From: Clostridia bacterium
Lineage (GTDB): Bacteria > Bacillota > Clostridia > Oscillospirales > Acutalibacteraceae
Assembly: GCA_017441385.1 (NCBI GenBank)
Contig: JAFRXY010000107.1
Coordinates: 17,382 to 81,381, forward strand
Reading direction: 5' to 3'
DNA: 64,000 nucleotides
Every line of letters starts with the position of its first letter. Within the stretch, counting starts at the first letter, position 1. Shown here piece by piece: positions 16,598-24,067 of the stretch. The notes under the pieces were generated by a model. It was not told the origin of the DNA, ran no database searches, and was given only the letters and a program-made list of their open reading frames with translations. A program made the translations under genes and the position numbers.

Positions 16598-18352
16598 TCA
16601 TTTCGCGGCCAGTCTTTCGGCCAGCGCTTCATCCGGATGAACATAGAGCGTGCTTTGGTGAGTATAAATCACCATTCCCGGCTTTGCACCGCGCGGCTTG
16701 CTGACATATTTGATGAGGGTGTAGTCCACCGCCACCAGTCCCGACTGCCGTGCTCCGCTGTGATAGGCGGCCAGCTGTGCCGCCTGCTCGATGGTTCTCT
16801 CCGGCGGCTTCTGCCCTTCGCACTGAATGACGGTGTGCGAACCGGGCACTTGCAGCGTGTGGAGCCAGATATCGTAATTCCGGCTGTCCCGCAGGGTCAG
16901 GCGGTCATTCTGCTGGTTGTTGCGCCCCACGAGAATAGTGAATCCGTCGTCCGAAATGAATTTCAGCGGAGGAAGTTTGGGCGGCTGTTTGGCGGGCGCC
17001 GACTTGCGCTGTCTGATTATCCCCTCTTCGGTCAGTTCCTCCCTGATTTCGGCAAGCTCCCGCTCGGTTTCAGCGCGTGAAAGCAGATCGAGCACCGAAT
17101 CAATATATTGCAGCTCCGCCTTGCCCTGCTCGATCAGCCCGGTCAGGTGCTGTTCAGCAGCTTGCAGCTTGCGGTATTCCCTGTAATATTTCTGGGCGTT
17201 CTGCGCGGGAGTGAGAAGCGGATCCAGACTGATCCTTACGGTGGAACAGTCCTCGGAATAGTAATTCACCACTTCGGCAATGATATCCCCTTTTTGCAGC
17301 ATGTGAAGATTGGCATTGATCAAATCGCCGTTGATGCGGTACTGCTCCCTGTCGGCGCACTGTTTCAGCTCCGCCGTCTGCAATTCCAGTTTCTTGGCGA
17401 TACGCGCAGAGGAATTGGCCAGCAGCTTGAGAATATCCTGCGATTTTGCCTTCATGCGTTCGCCGAGGTCACGGCGGTAGTAGAAATCATCCAGCAGGGA
17501 GGAATAATCGCGGTAGGCCGTTGAAACAGCGGCAATGACGTATTGCTGGGGGTAGATAAATGTGAAGTCAGTAGGCTTGCCACCAACGGTAATGAGATTC
17601 GGCTCCCCGCAGCCACTAAGCGTTTCCTTCAATCGGCTCAGATGATAGCGCAGCTTCTCCGCCTGCGATTCATTCAGTTCCGCCACGACGGTATCGGTAA
17701 ATCCTGTGGAACGGTAGGCGATTTCCCGCGCAACCACGGGTGAAATGCCCTGAATGACGCCCATGAGAGCCTTGTCAAGTTTTTGCGCTTTACATTCAAC
17801 CACCTGCCTTGCCACGTCATCCGCGTCGCATTCCATCAGATTCCGCTTCTCCTGCGCGGGCGGAAGTTCATATTGAATACCGGGGAGAATGTATCGCAGC
17901 GAGCTCATCTCGCTGTCAATGCGCTTCACCGCGTCGATCACCAGACCGCGCTCGTCAATCAATATAATATTGGAATGTCTGCCCATGATTTCCACCGCCA
18001 GCGTGAGGGTTATTTCATCCCCCAATTCGTTGTGCGCGTCAAATTTCAGCAGCAGCACCCGTTCCAGCCCCGGCTGTTCAATAGCGGAAAGTCTTGCGCC
18101 GCAAAGCCGCTTGCGCAGCAGCATACAAAGCATGGGGGGCTGCGCGGGATTCTCCACGGAATGTTCCGTGAAATGAATTCTCGCGGAATTGGCCGAAGCG
18201 GAAATCAGCAGCTTGCGGTTCCTATTTTTTCCTCGCATGGCGAGGATCAGCATTTCCCGCGACGGCTGAAACACCCTGTCCACCTTCGCCCCAAGAATAC
18301 CCTGCTCCAGTTCTTTTCTGATTAGATGCAGCATCGCACCGTCCAGAGCCAT
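16598..18352 (-). CDS. rqcH: Ribosome quality control protein RqcH (NFACT family)
   Basis: Bacterial Rqc2/NEMF homologue that binds stalled 50S-nascent-chain-tRNA complexes and adds C-terminal alanine tails for degradation. 584 residues. NFACT-N: MALDGAMLHLIRKELEQGIL, KVDRVFQPSREMLILAMRG, the LRKRLCGARL helix and IMGRHSNIILID. Helix-hairpin-helix around GVIQGISPVVAREIAYRS, long coiled coils (about 290-430), and NFACT-R near the end with RNNQQNDRLTLRDSRNYDIWLH cut as NDRLTLRDSRNYDIWLH, VPGSHTVI, and DYTLIKYVSKPRGAKPGMVI. Such proteins were earlier annotated as fibronectin-binding. ATG 10 bases after GGAG. Follows the Nif3-like gene. Confidence 0.93.
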   Translation of the reverse strand: MALDGAMLHLIRKELEQGILGAKVDRVFQPSREMLILAMRGKNRNRKLLISASANSARIHFTEHSVENPAQPPMLCMLLRKRLCGARLSAIEQPGLERVLLLKFDAHNELGDEITLTLAVEIMGRHSNIILIDERGLVIDAVKRIDSEMSSLRYILPGIQYELPPAQEKRNLMECDADDVARQVVECKAQKLDKALMGVIQGISPVVAREIAYRSTGFTDTVVAELNESQAEKLRYHLSRLKETLSGCGEPNLITVGGKPTDFTFIYPQQYVIAAVSTAYRDYSSLLDDFYYRRDLGERMKAKSQDILKLLANSSARIAKKLELQTAELKQCADREQYRINGDLINANLHMLQKGDIIAEVVNYYSEDCSTVRISLDPLLTPAQNAQKYYREYRKLQAAEQHLTGLIEQGKAELQYIDSVLDLLSRAETERELAEIREELTEEGIIRQRKSAPAKQPPKLPPLKFISDDGFTILVGRNNQQNDRLTLRDSRNYDIWLHTLQVPGSHTVIQCEGQKPPERTIEQAAQLAAYHSGARQSGLVAVDYTLIKYVSKPRGAKPGMVIYTHQSTLYVHPDEALAERLAAK

Positions 18353-18387
18353 CGGACATCATCTCCGTTCCGTTCTTTTTCTGTTAA

Positions 18388-19179
18388 TTATTCCGTAAAG
18401 CTCACGGGGTCATCCAGCCGTGTGACCGTCACTTCCACCCCCGGCAGGCCGGATTGAAGGGTGGCGGCCAGCGCTTCCAGCGCGACGCTTTCCGTCGCGT
18501 AATGTCCCGCCGCAATCATGGTAATGCCGTTGTCCTTGGCATAAATCAGTTCATGGTGCTTGCATTCACCGGTGACAAAGGCGTCAATCCCCTGCGCCTG
18601 ACATTCAAAAATGAATTCCCCACAGGCGCCGCCGCCCACCGCGACCTTCTTGACAGGTCTGCCGCCGTTGACATATTCCACGGCCTTCCTGCCCCTGAGC
18701 TTCATTCCCACATACGCCGCGAATTCGGCGGGCGACATCTCGCGGAGCAGATAGCCCGCCCGCCCGATGTAATTCTTCCGCATAAGGCCGCCGACCGGCT
18801 TCTCGGACACCTGAAATACCGGCGTGACGTTCTGTAAATTCAGTTTGCTTGCCAGCATGTCGTTGACCCCTCCGGAGGCAATATCGAAATTGGTGTGCGC
18901 CGAAATCGCCGAAATCCCCGCCTGCATGAGCGCATTCAAGGGGCTATGGAAGGCAATGCTCCGAACGGGCTTAAAGATAATCGGATGATGGGACACAATG
19001 AGCTGCGCCCCGACGGACTGGGCATATTCCACCACAGCGAGGGTGATATCGAGAGAAACGACAATTTTATCGATACTTCTCCCGCAGTCAGCCATCAGAC
19101 CGCTGTTGTCGTAGTCCTCCTGCAGGGCATAGGGGTAGGCTTCATTGAGAAGGCTGTATACTTCATTGACAGCCGTCAT
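18388..19179 (-). CDS. Nif3-like dinuclear metal-centre protein (YqfO family)
   Basis: 263 residues. Conserved metal-ligand regions: DNSGLMADCG, IVSHHPIIFKP (two His), SAHTNFDIASGGVND and, near the C-terminus, VTGECKHHELIYAKDNG and AAGHYATE. These His/Asp/Glu residues bind two metals in hexameric Nif3 proteins. Molecular function remains unclear; GTP cyclohydrolase-like activity has been proposed for some. This one has the short form, without the inserted PII-like domain. It overlaps trmK by 4 bases, the classic trmK-nif3 pairing of Firmicutes. Confidence 0.9.
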   Translation of the reverse strand: MTAVNEVYSLLNEAYPYALQEDYDNSGLMADCGRSIDKIVVSLDITLAVVEYAQSVGAQLIVSHHPIIFKPVRSIAFHSPLNALMQAGISAISAHTNFDIASGGVNDMLASKLNLQNVTPVFQVSEKPVGGLMRKNYIGRAGYLLREMSPAEFAAYVGMKLRGRKAVEYVNGGRPVKKVAVGGGACGEFIFECQAQGIDAFVTGECKHHELIYAKDNGITMIAAGHYATESVALEALAATLQSGLPGVEVTVTRLDDPVSFTE

Positions 19180-19907
19180 TCATATCGCTCTCCTTTGGTT
19201 TGCATAATCAGTCTTTCCGCCAGACGCCGGTATTTCTCTTGCCCCGCCGTATCTCCCCTCGCCGCGCAGCCTTCCGCCATCGAACGGAGAATCCCCGCCT
19301 GCTTTCTCAGCAGCGCCGCCGCGTTCGGGTCTGCCGCGTCCAGTCGTCCGGCGTAAATATCATATTCCGCATATTCTACGGAAATTTCCGAATATTCGGC
19401 GCAAATCACTGTGTAAATCCTATCAGCTTCACAGATGGCTTTCTCGGAAAGAATGGCAAATCCTTCCCTGAAAAGGAATTCCCTCAGCCGAGACGCCCTC
19501 GACATAGGCTGCAAAATCAGCCTGTAGCGGGGATTTTTCAGCCATTCCGCCTCGCCCAGAATCGCCGCAATGTTGTCCCCGCCCATGCCGGCAATGATGA
19601 TATCGTCCACCTCATCGGGCGGTATTTTTTCCAGACCATCCCCTGTAAAGGCGATTATCTTTTCATCTAACCCGTACCTTGCAATGCTCTTTCTGGCGGA
19701 CTTGACGGGTTCTTCGTTGATGTCGGAGGCATAGGCCGCGGGCACAATCCCCTTCTGCACCAGATATACCGGCAAATAGGCATGGTCGGTGCCAATGTCG
19801 GCGGAAATTTTACCTTCCCTTACAAATTCAGCACAGGTCGCCAGCCTTTCCCCCAATTCCAGTTGTCTTTCCACGCTTTGTTCCAATGCTGTCATCTCTC
19901 TGTTCAT
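19176..19907 (-). CDS. trmK: tRNA (adenine22-N1)-methyltransferase TrmK
   Basis: Methylates N1 of A22 in tRNA with S-adenosylmethionine. Rossmann fold with GKISADIGTDHAYLPVYLV (SAM loop) near residue 30, AYASDINEEPVKSARKSI, DGLEKIPPDEVDDIIIAGMGG (kept here in two parts: DGLEKIPPDEV and DDIIIAGMGG) and a C-terminal helical/coiled part typical of TrmK. The start is uncertain: ATG 19907 or ATG 19895; an upstream GTG at 19934 lies inside a hairpin. About 243 residues. First of three coupled genes (trmK, nif3-like, rqcH), all tied to translation or of unknown role. Confidence 0.88.
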   Translation of the reverse strand: MNREMTALEQSVERQLELGERLATCAEFVREGKISADIGTDHAYLPVYLVQKGIVPAAYASDINEEPVKSARKSIARYGLDEKIIAFTGDGLEKIPPDEVDDIIIAGMGGDNIAAILGEAEWLKNPRYRLILQPMSRASRLREFLFREGFAILSEKAICEADRIYTVICAEYSEISVEYAEYDIYAGRLDAADPNAAALLRKQAGILRSMAEGCAARGDTAGQEKYRRLAERLIMQTKGERYE

Positions 19908-19910
19908 AAA

Positions 19911-19954
19911 TAAAAACAAGGCCGGCCACGGCACTCCATGCAGCGACAGACCTT
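19911..19954 (-). terminator. Possible terminator or attenuator between DUF1858 gene and trmK
   Basis: On the minus strand AAGGTC ... GGCCTT followed by TTTTTATTT. The loop is long, with a small inner GCA/TGC stem. It lies 4 bases before the trmK ATG, so it would also be the trmK leader. Stability was not computed. Confidence 0.4.
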
Positions 19955-19967
19955 GATTTTTACCGGA

Positions 19968-20168
19968 TTATTTGCTCTGAATATGCTGATTGAGCTTGTT
20001 CACAAGAGCATCGGGGTCAACGCCGTGCACCATGCAAGCCTGTTCGATGGTCTCGCCTCTGGAAGCGGGACAGCCAAGACAGTGCATTCCCATCTCAAGG
20101 AAGAAGGGCGCGGTAGAGGGGTCAGTGTCGAGAATATCGCCGATTATCGAATTTTTGGTTATCTCCAT
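19968..20168 (-). CDS. DUF1858 domain protein
   Basis: 66 residues from the ATG at 20168, 8 bases after GGAGG (an earlier in-frame ATG contains the ribosome site). The pattern EITKNSIIGDILDTDPSTAP, FFLEMGMHCLGCPASRGETI and ACMVHGVDPDALVNKLNQHI is that of the small DUF1858 helical domain with its CxxC pair (HCLGC). The domain may bind metal or a cofactor and often accompanies hybrid-cluster or [FeS] proteins; no such neighbour is here. Function unknown. Confidence 0.85.
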   Translation of the reverse strand: MEITKNSIIGDILDTDPSTAPFFLEMGMHCLGCPASRGETIEQACMVHGVDPDALVNKLNQHIQSK

Positions 20169-20288
20169 TTTATTAGCCTCCATTCAGTTTGTTTAGTATG
20201 ATTATATTATTAATCAGAAAAATTGTCAATAACCTATTTGATAAATTTTTTTCATGTGTTTTTTCATGTGTAAATGGAATAAGAACAA

Positions 20289-20317
20289 TTGATTTTCTGT
20301 CATTATTATGTTATAAT
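20289..20317 (+). promoter_or_regulatory. SigA promoter of the LRR lipoprotein gene
   Basis: TTGATT, 17-bp spacer, TATAAT; ATG at 20346 about 22 bases after the predicted start. Confidence 0.75.
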
Positions 20318-20345
20318 CAACTTATTGAACAAAGGGGGATATTTC

Positions 20346-21665
20346 ATGTCGTATCGCGTTTTCTCACTTTTATCAAGACTTCTGCTTTGTTCGGCTGTCA
20401 TTGTATTGACGCTGACCGTCTCCGGGTGTTCTGATTTTTTGAATCCGCCGGTCACGATCTCCGGTGTAAGTTATCCTTATGACACCGAAAACGTCGTGCT
20501 TTCGGAGTACGACTCGGACGATTTTTCGCCCTTTTCCAGGCTGAAACATCTCAAATCGCTTGACGTAACCGCACTCAGCCTTTCGCCGGAGGATTATGAA
20601 AGAATTCATTCTCAGCTTGACAGCAATGTGACAGTAATCTGGTCTGTCCCCATGAACGGAAGAACGGTGCCCAGCAATGCCCTTGAACTGTCTGTTGCAG
20701 GGGCGATTTCTGAGGAGGACGCTCACAATATTGAATATTTCTCCGGATTGACAACGCTCTCTGTAACCGACACGGAAATAGATGAAAATCTGGCAAACTT
20801 CCTCACTGCCGTTTCGGAACACAACCCGGACATCCAGTTGAACTGTTCCGCGAAGATCTACGGCGTGTCCATTGACAATACAATGCAATTGCTCGATCTC
20901 AATGCTGTTCCCGTTCCATCGCCTGATCAGCTCTGTCTGGCAATTGAGCTTTTTCCCAATATAAAGACCATTGAAATGTGCGACTGCGGACTGAGCAATC
21001 AAATCATGCAGGGTCTTAGAGAGGAATATCCCGAGATTACATTCGTATGGACAATCTATGTGTTAAATAACAAGATCAGAACCGACGCTCAGGTTTTTTC
21101 CACATTGGCGAATAATTTCAGCAAACCCGGCAACACGGAAACATTCCTGCCCATTTTCAGGTACTGCACGGAACTGAGGGCGCTTGATCTGGGACATATG
21201 GCGATCGACGACATCAGCGAGATAAGAAACTTAAAAAAACTTCACACGCTTATTCTCGCTGACAACTACATTTCGGATATCACACCTCTCACAGAATTGA
21301 AGGATCTGGTGTATGTCGAGCTTTTCCAGAACAGGATTCAGGATGTTTCCCCGCTTCTGGAACTGCCCAATCTTGAGGATCTCAATCTCTGCTACAACGG
21401 CAGAATGCAGAATCCCACCGTACTGACGGGCTGCGCCAAGCTGAAACGCCTCTACATCTCCTATTGCAGCCTTGACGCAAATGAGATCGCGCAGCTCCGA
21501 AACGGTATTCCTTCCGACTGTGAATTTAATTACACCGCCCCCAACTGTGTATTCAGCGGCTGGCGAACCACGGCAAATGTCAGAAATACCAAAATCCGCG
21601 AGGCTTTTAAGAACTGGCGGAACGTCAAGGAATATCCGACATGGGACAATATTATTTATAAATAA
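20346..21665 (+). CDS. Leucine-rich-repeat lipoprotein
   Basis: 439 residues from the ATG behind GGGGGAT. A lipoprotein signal ends in LTVSGC (Cys28), so it is lipid-anchored outside the cell. LRR units include LKSLDVTALSL, LTTLSVTDTEI, LRALDLGHMAIDDISEI, LHTLILADNYISDITPL, LVYVELFQNRIQDVSPL and LEDLNLCYNGRMQNPTVL. The middle carries AIELFPNIKTIEMCDCGLSN and the tail AFKNWRNVKEYPTWDNI. Both features recur in the protein at 8946-10244, which is anchored by a helix instead. The two are paralogues about 10 kb apart. Likely a surface adhesion or binding protein; ligand unknown. Confidence 0.82.
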   Translation: MSYRVFSLLSRLLLCSAVIVLTLTVSGCSDFLNPPVTISGVSYPYDTENVVLSEYDSDDFSPFSRLKHLKSLDVTALSLSPEDYERIHSQLDSNVTVIWSVPMNGRTVPSNALELSVAGAISEEDAHNIEYFSGLTTLSVTDTEIDENLANFLTAVSEHNPDIQLNCSAKIYGVSIDNTMQLLDLNAVPVPSPDQLCLAIELFPNIKTIEMCDCGLSNQIMQGLREEYPEITFVWTIYVLNNKIRTDAQVFSTLANNFSKPGNTETFLPIFRYCTELRALDLGHMAIDDISEIRNLKKLHTLILADNYISDITPLTELKDLVYVELFQNRIQDVSPLLELPNLEDLNLCYNGRMQNPTVLTGCAKLKRLYISYCSLDANEIAQLRNGIPSDCEFNYTAPNCVFSGWRTTANVRNTKIREAFKNWRNVKEYPTWDNIIYK

Positions 21666-21738
21666 AGATTTTGATATCACGGCAGACGGATTTTTGAGAA
21701 ATTCATGTCTGCCGTTCTTTACGAAAGGTGAAACAAAC

Positions 21739-23139
21739 ATGGCTAAATCCAAAAGCGTTTATGTTTGCGGCGAATGCGGCTACGAGTCGGCACGCTGGTA
21801 CGGCAAATGCCCTTCCTGCGGTGAGTGGAATACACTGGAAGAACAGGTGCGGGAAGCGCCGGCAGCCGCTTCTTCCATGCGGGCTTCCAAAGGCACGGCG
21901 CAGAGAGTCACGCTGGCGGCCTCCGACCTTCCCACCCCTATCCGCGCAATCAGCACCGCCGACGAACCGCGCTACCGCACCGGAATGGGCGAGCTTGACC
22001 GCGTTCTGGGCGGCGGAATTGTGAAGGGCTCCCTATCGCTGCTGGGCGGCGATCCGGGCATAGGCAAGTCCACCATTCTGCTGCAAATTTGTGAATACAT
22101 GGGACGTTCCATGAAGATACTGTATGTTTCGGGCGAGGAATCGCGCCGACAGCTCAAACTCAGAGCGATGCGGCTGGGAGTCAACACGGAAAATCTCTAT
22201 GTGCTGGCCGAAACCGACGCGGAACGGGTCATTGAAAACATCCGGGTCATGAAGCCCGACATCGTGATGATCGACTCGATACAGACCATGGCGCTCAGCG
22301 ACCTGAGTTCCTCCCCTGGCAGCATCGTACAGGTGCGGGAATGCACCGGCGCAATCATGCGCTGCATCAAGGCGCTGGAAATTCCGACCATCCTTGTGGG
22401 ACATGTCAACAAGGACGGCGCCATCGCAGGACCGAAGGTGCTGGAACATGTGGTGGACGCGGTGCTTTATCTCGAAGGCGACCGGCATCTTTCCTACAGA
22501 ATTCTCCGCGCCGTCAAGAACCGGTACGGTTCCACCAACGAGATCGGCGTATTCGACATGCAGGACAACGGACTGCATGAAGTGGAAAATCCCTCGATGA
22601 TGCTGCTTTCCGGCCGGCCGGTCAATGTATCCGGCACCTGCGTCGCCTGCACCATAGAAGGCACACGCCCCATTCTTGCCGAAGTGCAGGGACTTGCCGC
22701 TTCCTCCGGCTTCGGCAATCCCAGAAGAATGGCGACAGGCTTCGACCTGAGCCGGATGAATCTGATCATCGCCGTGCTGGAAAAGCGCTCGGGTTATTTT
22801 TTCGCCAATATGGACACCTATATCAACGTGGTGGGGGGATTGAAGCTCTACGAACCCGCAGCCGATCTGGCGGTGGCCATCGCGCTTGTCAGCAGCCTGA
22901 AAGACCTCTGTGTGAGCGAAGATATTATCGCCTTCGGTGAAATCGGGCTGGCGGGCGAGCTTCGCGCTGTCAACCACGCCGAAGCCCGCATCCGGGAGGC
23001 CGCGCGGCTTGGCTTCAAGCGGTGTATTCTTCCCTATCACAATCTGCAATCGCTCACCCTGCCGCCGCAGGAATACGGCATCAGACTCTACGGCGTGAGA
23101 ACCGTGCGCGACGCTGTCAACGCGCTGGAAAGGGAATGA
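21739..23139 (+). CDS. radA: DNA repair protein RadA (Sms)
   Basis: Branch-migration ATPase/helicase of recombinational repair. 466 residues from the ATG behind GAAAGGTG. Four-Cys zinc finger at the N-terminus (CGECGYESARWYGKCPSCGEW), RecA-like core with Walker A GGDPGIGKST (about residue 105), Walker B-like IVMIDSIQTM, the RadA-specific KNRYGSTNEIG, and a C-terminal Lon-like domain (LAVAIALVSS, AFGEIGLAGELRAV). All motifs are intact. It follows the LRR lipoprotein gene by 73 bases and faces psd, with no clear terminator between. Confidence 0.95.
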   Translation: MAKSKSVYVCGECGYESARWYGKCPSCGEWNTLEEQVREAPAAASSMRASKGTAQRVTLAASDLPTPIRAISTADEPRYRTGMGELDRVLGGGIVKGSLSLLGGDPGIGKSTILLQICEYMGRSMKILYVSGEESRRQLKLRAMRLGVNTENLYVLAETDAERVIENIRVMKPDIVMIDSIQTMALSDLSSSPGSIVQVRECTGAIMRCIKALEIPTILVGHVNKDGAIAGPKVLEHVVDAVLYLEGDRHLSYRILRAVKNRYGSTNEIGVFDMQDNGLHEVENPSMMLLSGRPVNVSGTCVACTIEGTRPILAEVQGLAASSGFGNPRRMATGFDLSRMNLIIAVLEKRSGYFFANMDTYINVVGGLKLYEPAADLAVAIALVSSLKDLCVSEDIIAFGEIGLAGELRAVNHAEARIREAARLGFKRCILPYHNLQSLTLPPQEYGIRLYGVRTVRDAVNALERE

Positions 23140-23173
23140 ACTATGCCTTCTTTTTATCTCAACAACAATTATC

Positions 23174-24037
23174 CTACACCCTGACCCCGATGCGTTCACC
23201 GTATTTCACGACGGTTTCACAGCCTTCGGCGTTGTTGCGAAGGATATCGTCGTCCACTTTCAGCACGCCCGCCTTCAGAATGACAACTATCGTGCTGCCG
23301 CCGAAATCGAAGTGTCCCTTCTCCTGCCCTTTTTCGACGCGGCAGGCCCCGTGGAGATTGGATATCCTTCCGACAAGCGTCGCGCCGACTTCCATGAGGA
23401 TGACGTCGTCAAAATTGTCGCTGTGAAGCAGGGTGTATTCTCTTGTGTTCTCTTTCAGCACGGCATATCTCTTGTAGGCGATGGGGTTGACGGTGTGGTA
23501 GATGCCCTGAATGTGGATGTTGTCTTCCTTCACGCCACTGTCGGGATAGCAATATCGGTGATAATCGTCCACCGTAAGCCGGAAGATCAGCAGCGTTCCG
23601 CCCGCGAATGTCCCGGCAAGTTCATCGTTGCGGAGAAGCTGCCCGACAGTGTAGCGGCCGCCCTTGACGGTGAACACAGAATCGGGTTGAATTTTGAAAA
23701 CCGTCAGCTTGCAGTCGCAGGGCGAGATGAAATGCCCCGGTTCACGGTCGACCGGCCGCCGCTCCGGGAGGATCTTCCGTGTGAAAAAGTCGTTGAAGGA
23801 GCGGAATTTCCTGCTCTCGTATGCGCTCATGTCGATATTGCTTCTTTTCAGGAATCCCTTAATCCAGAGGGCGGAAATCCTCCGCTCCATGAACCAGCCC
23901 ACAAAATCCGACACCGGCTTTCTGACAAGTAATTGCAATAACAGCCGTCCGAACCCGGTTTCGTACAGAAAGCGAAGGGAGGCGTCCTCTTCGTCACCGT
24001 CGCTAACGTGATTCCCGTTGCGGTCTCTCCATTCCAT
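23174..24037 (-). CDS. psd: Phosphatidylserine decarboxylase
   Basis: Converts phosphatidylserine to phosphatidylethanolamine at the membrane. 287 residues, the long type. Conserved parts: FGRLLLQLLVRKPVSDF near the N-terminus, FNDFFTRKI, FISPCDCKLTVF, LTVDDYHRYCYPDSG (His near the active site), HTVNPIAY, and FDFGGSTIVVI, where the GST is the self-cleavage site that makes the pyruvoyl cofactor (usual form LGST). Only slightly separated from the secreted protein gene upstream; pssA is not in the window. Confidence 0.92.
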   Translation of the reverse strand: MEWRDRNGNHVSDGDEEDASLRFLYETGFGRLLLQLLVRKPVSDFVGWFMERRISALWIKGFLKRSNIDMSAYESRKFRSFNDFFTRKILPERRPVDREPGHFISPCDCKLTVFKIQPDSVFTVKGGRYTVGQLLRNDELAGTFAGGTLLIFRLTVDDYHRYCYPDSGVKEDNIHIQGIYHTVNPIAYKRYAVLKENTREYTLLHSDNFDDVILMEVGATLVGRISNLHGACRVEKGQEKGHFDFGGSTIVVILKAGVLKVDDDILRNNAEGCETVVKYGERIGVRV

Positions 24038-24067
24038 TTGTGTGAAAATCCCCTTTCCGTGAGTGCT

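Noticed and set aside
22033..23199. 388-codon minus-strand frame opposite radA
   Set aside because: Shadow of the fully recognisable RadA; no ribosome site.
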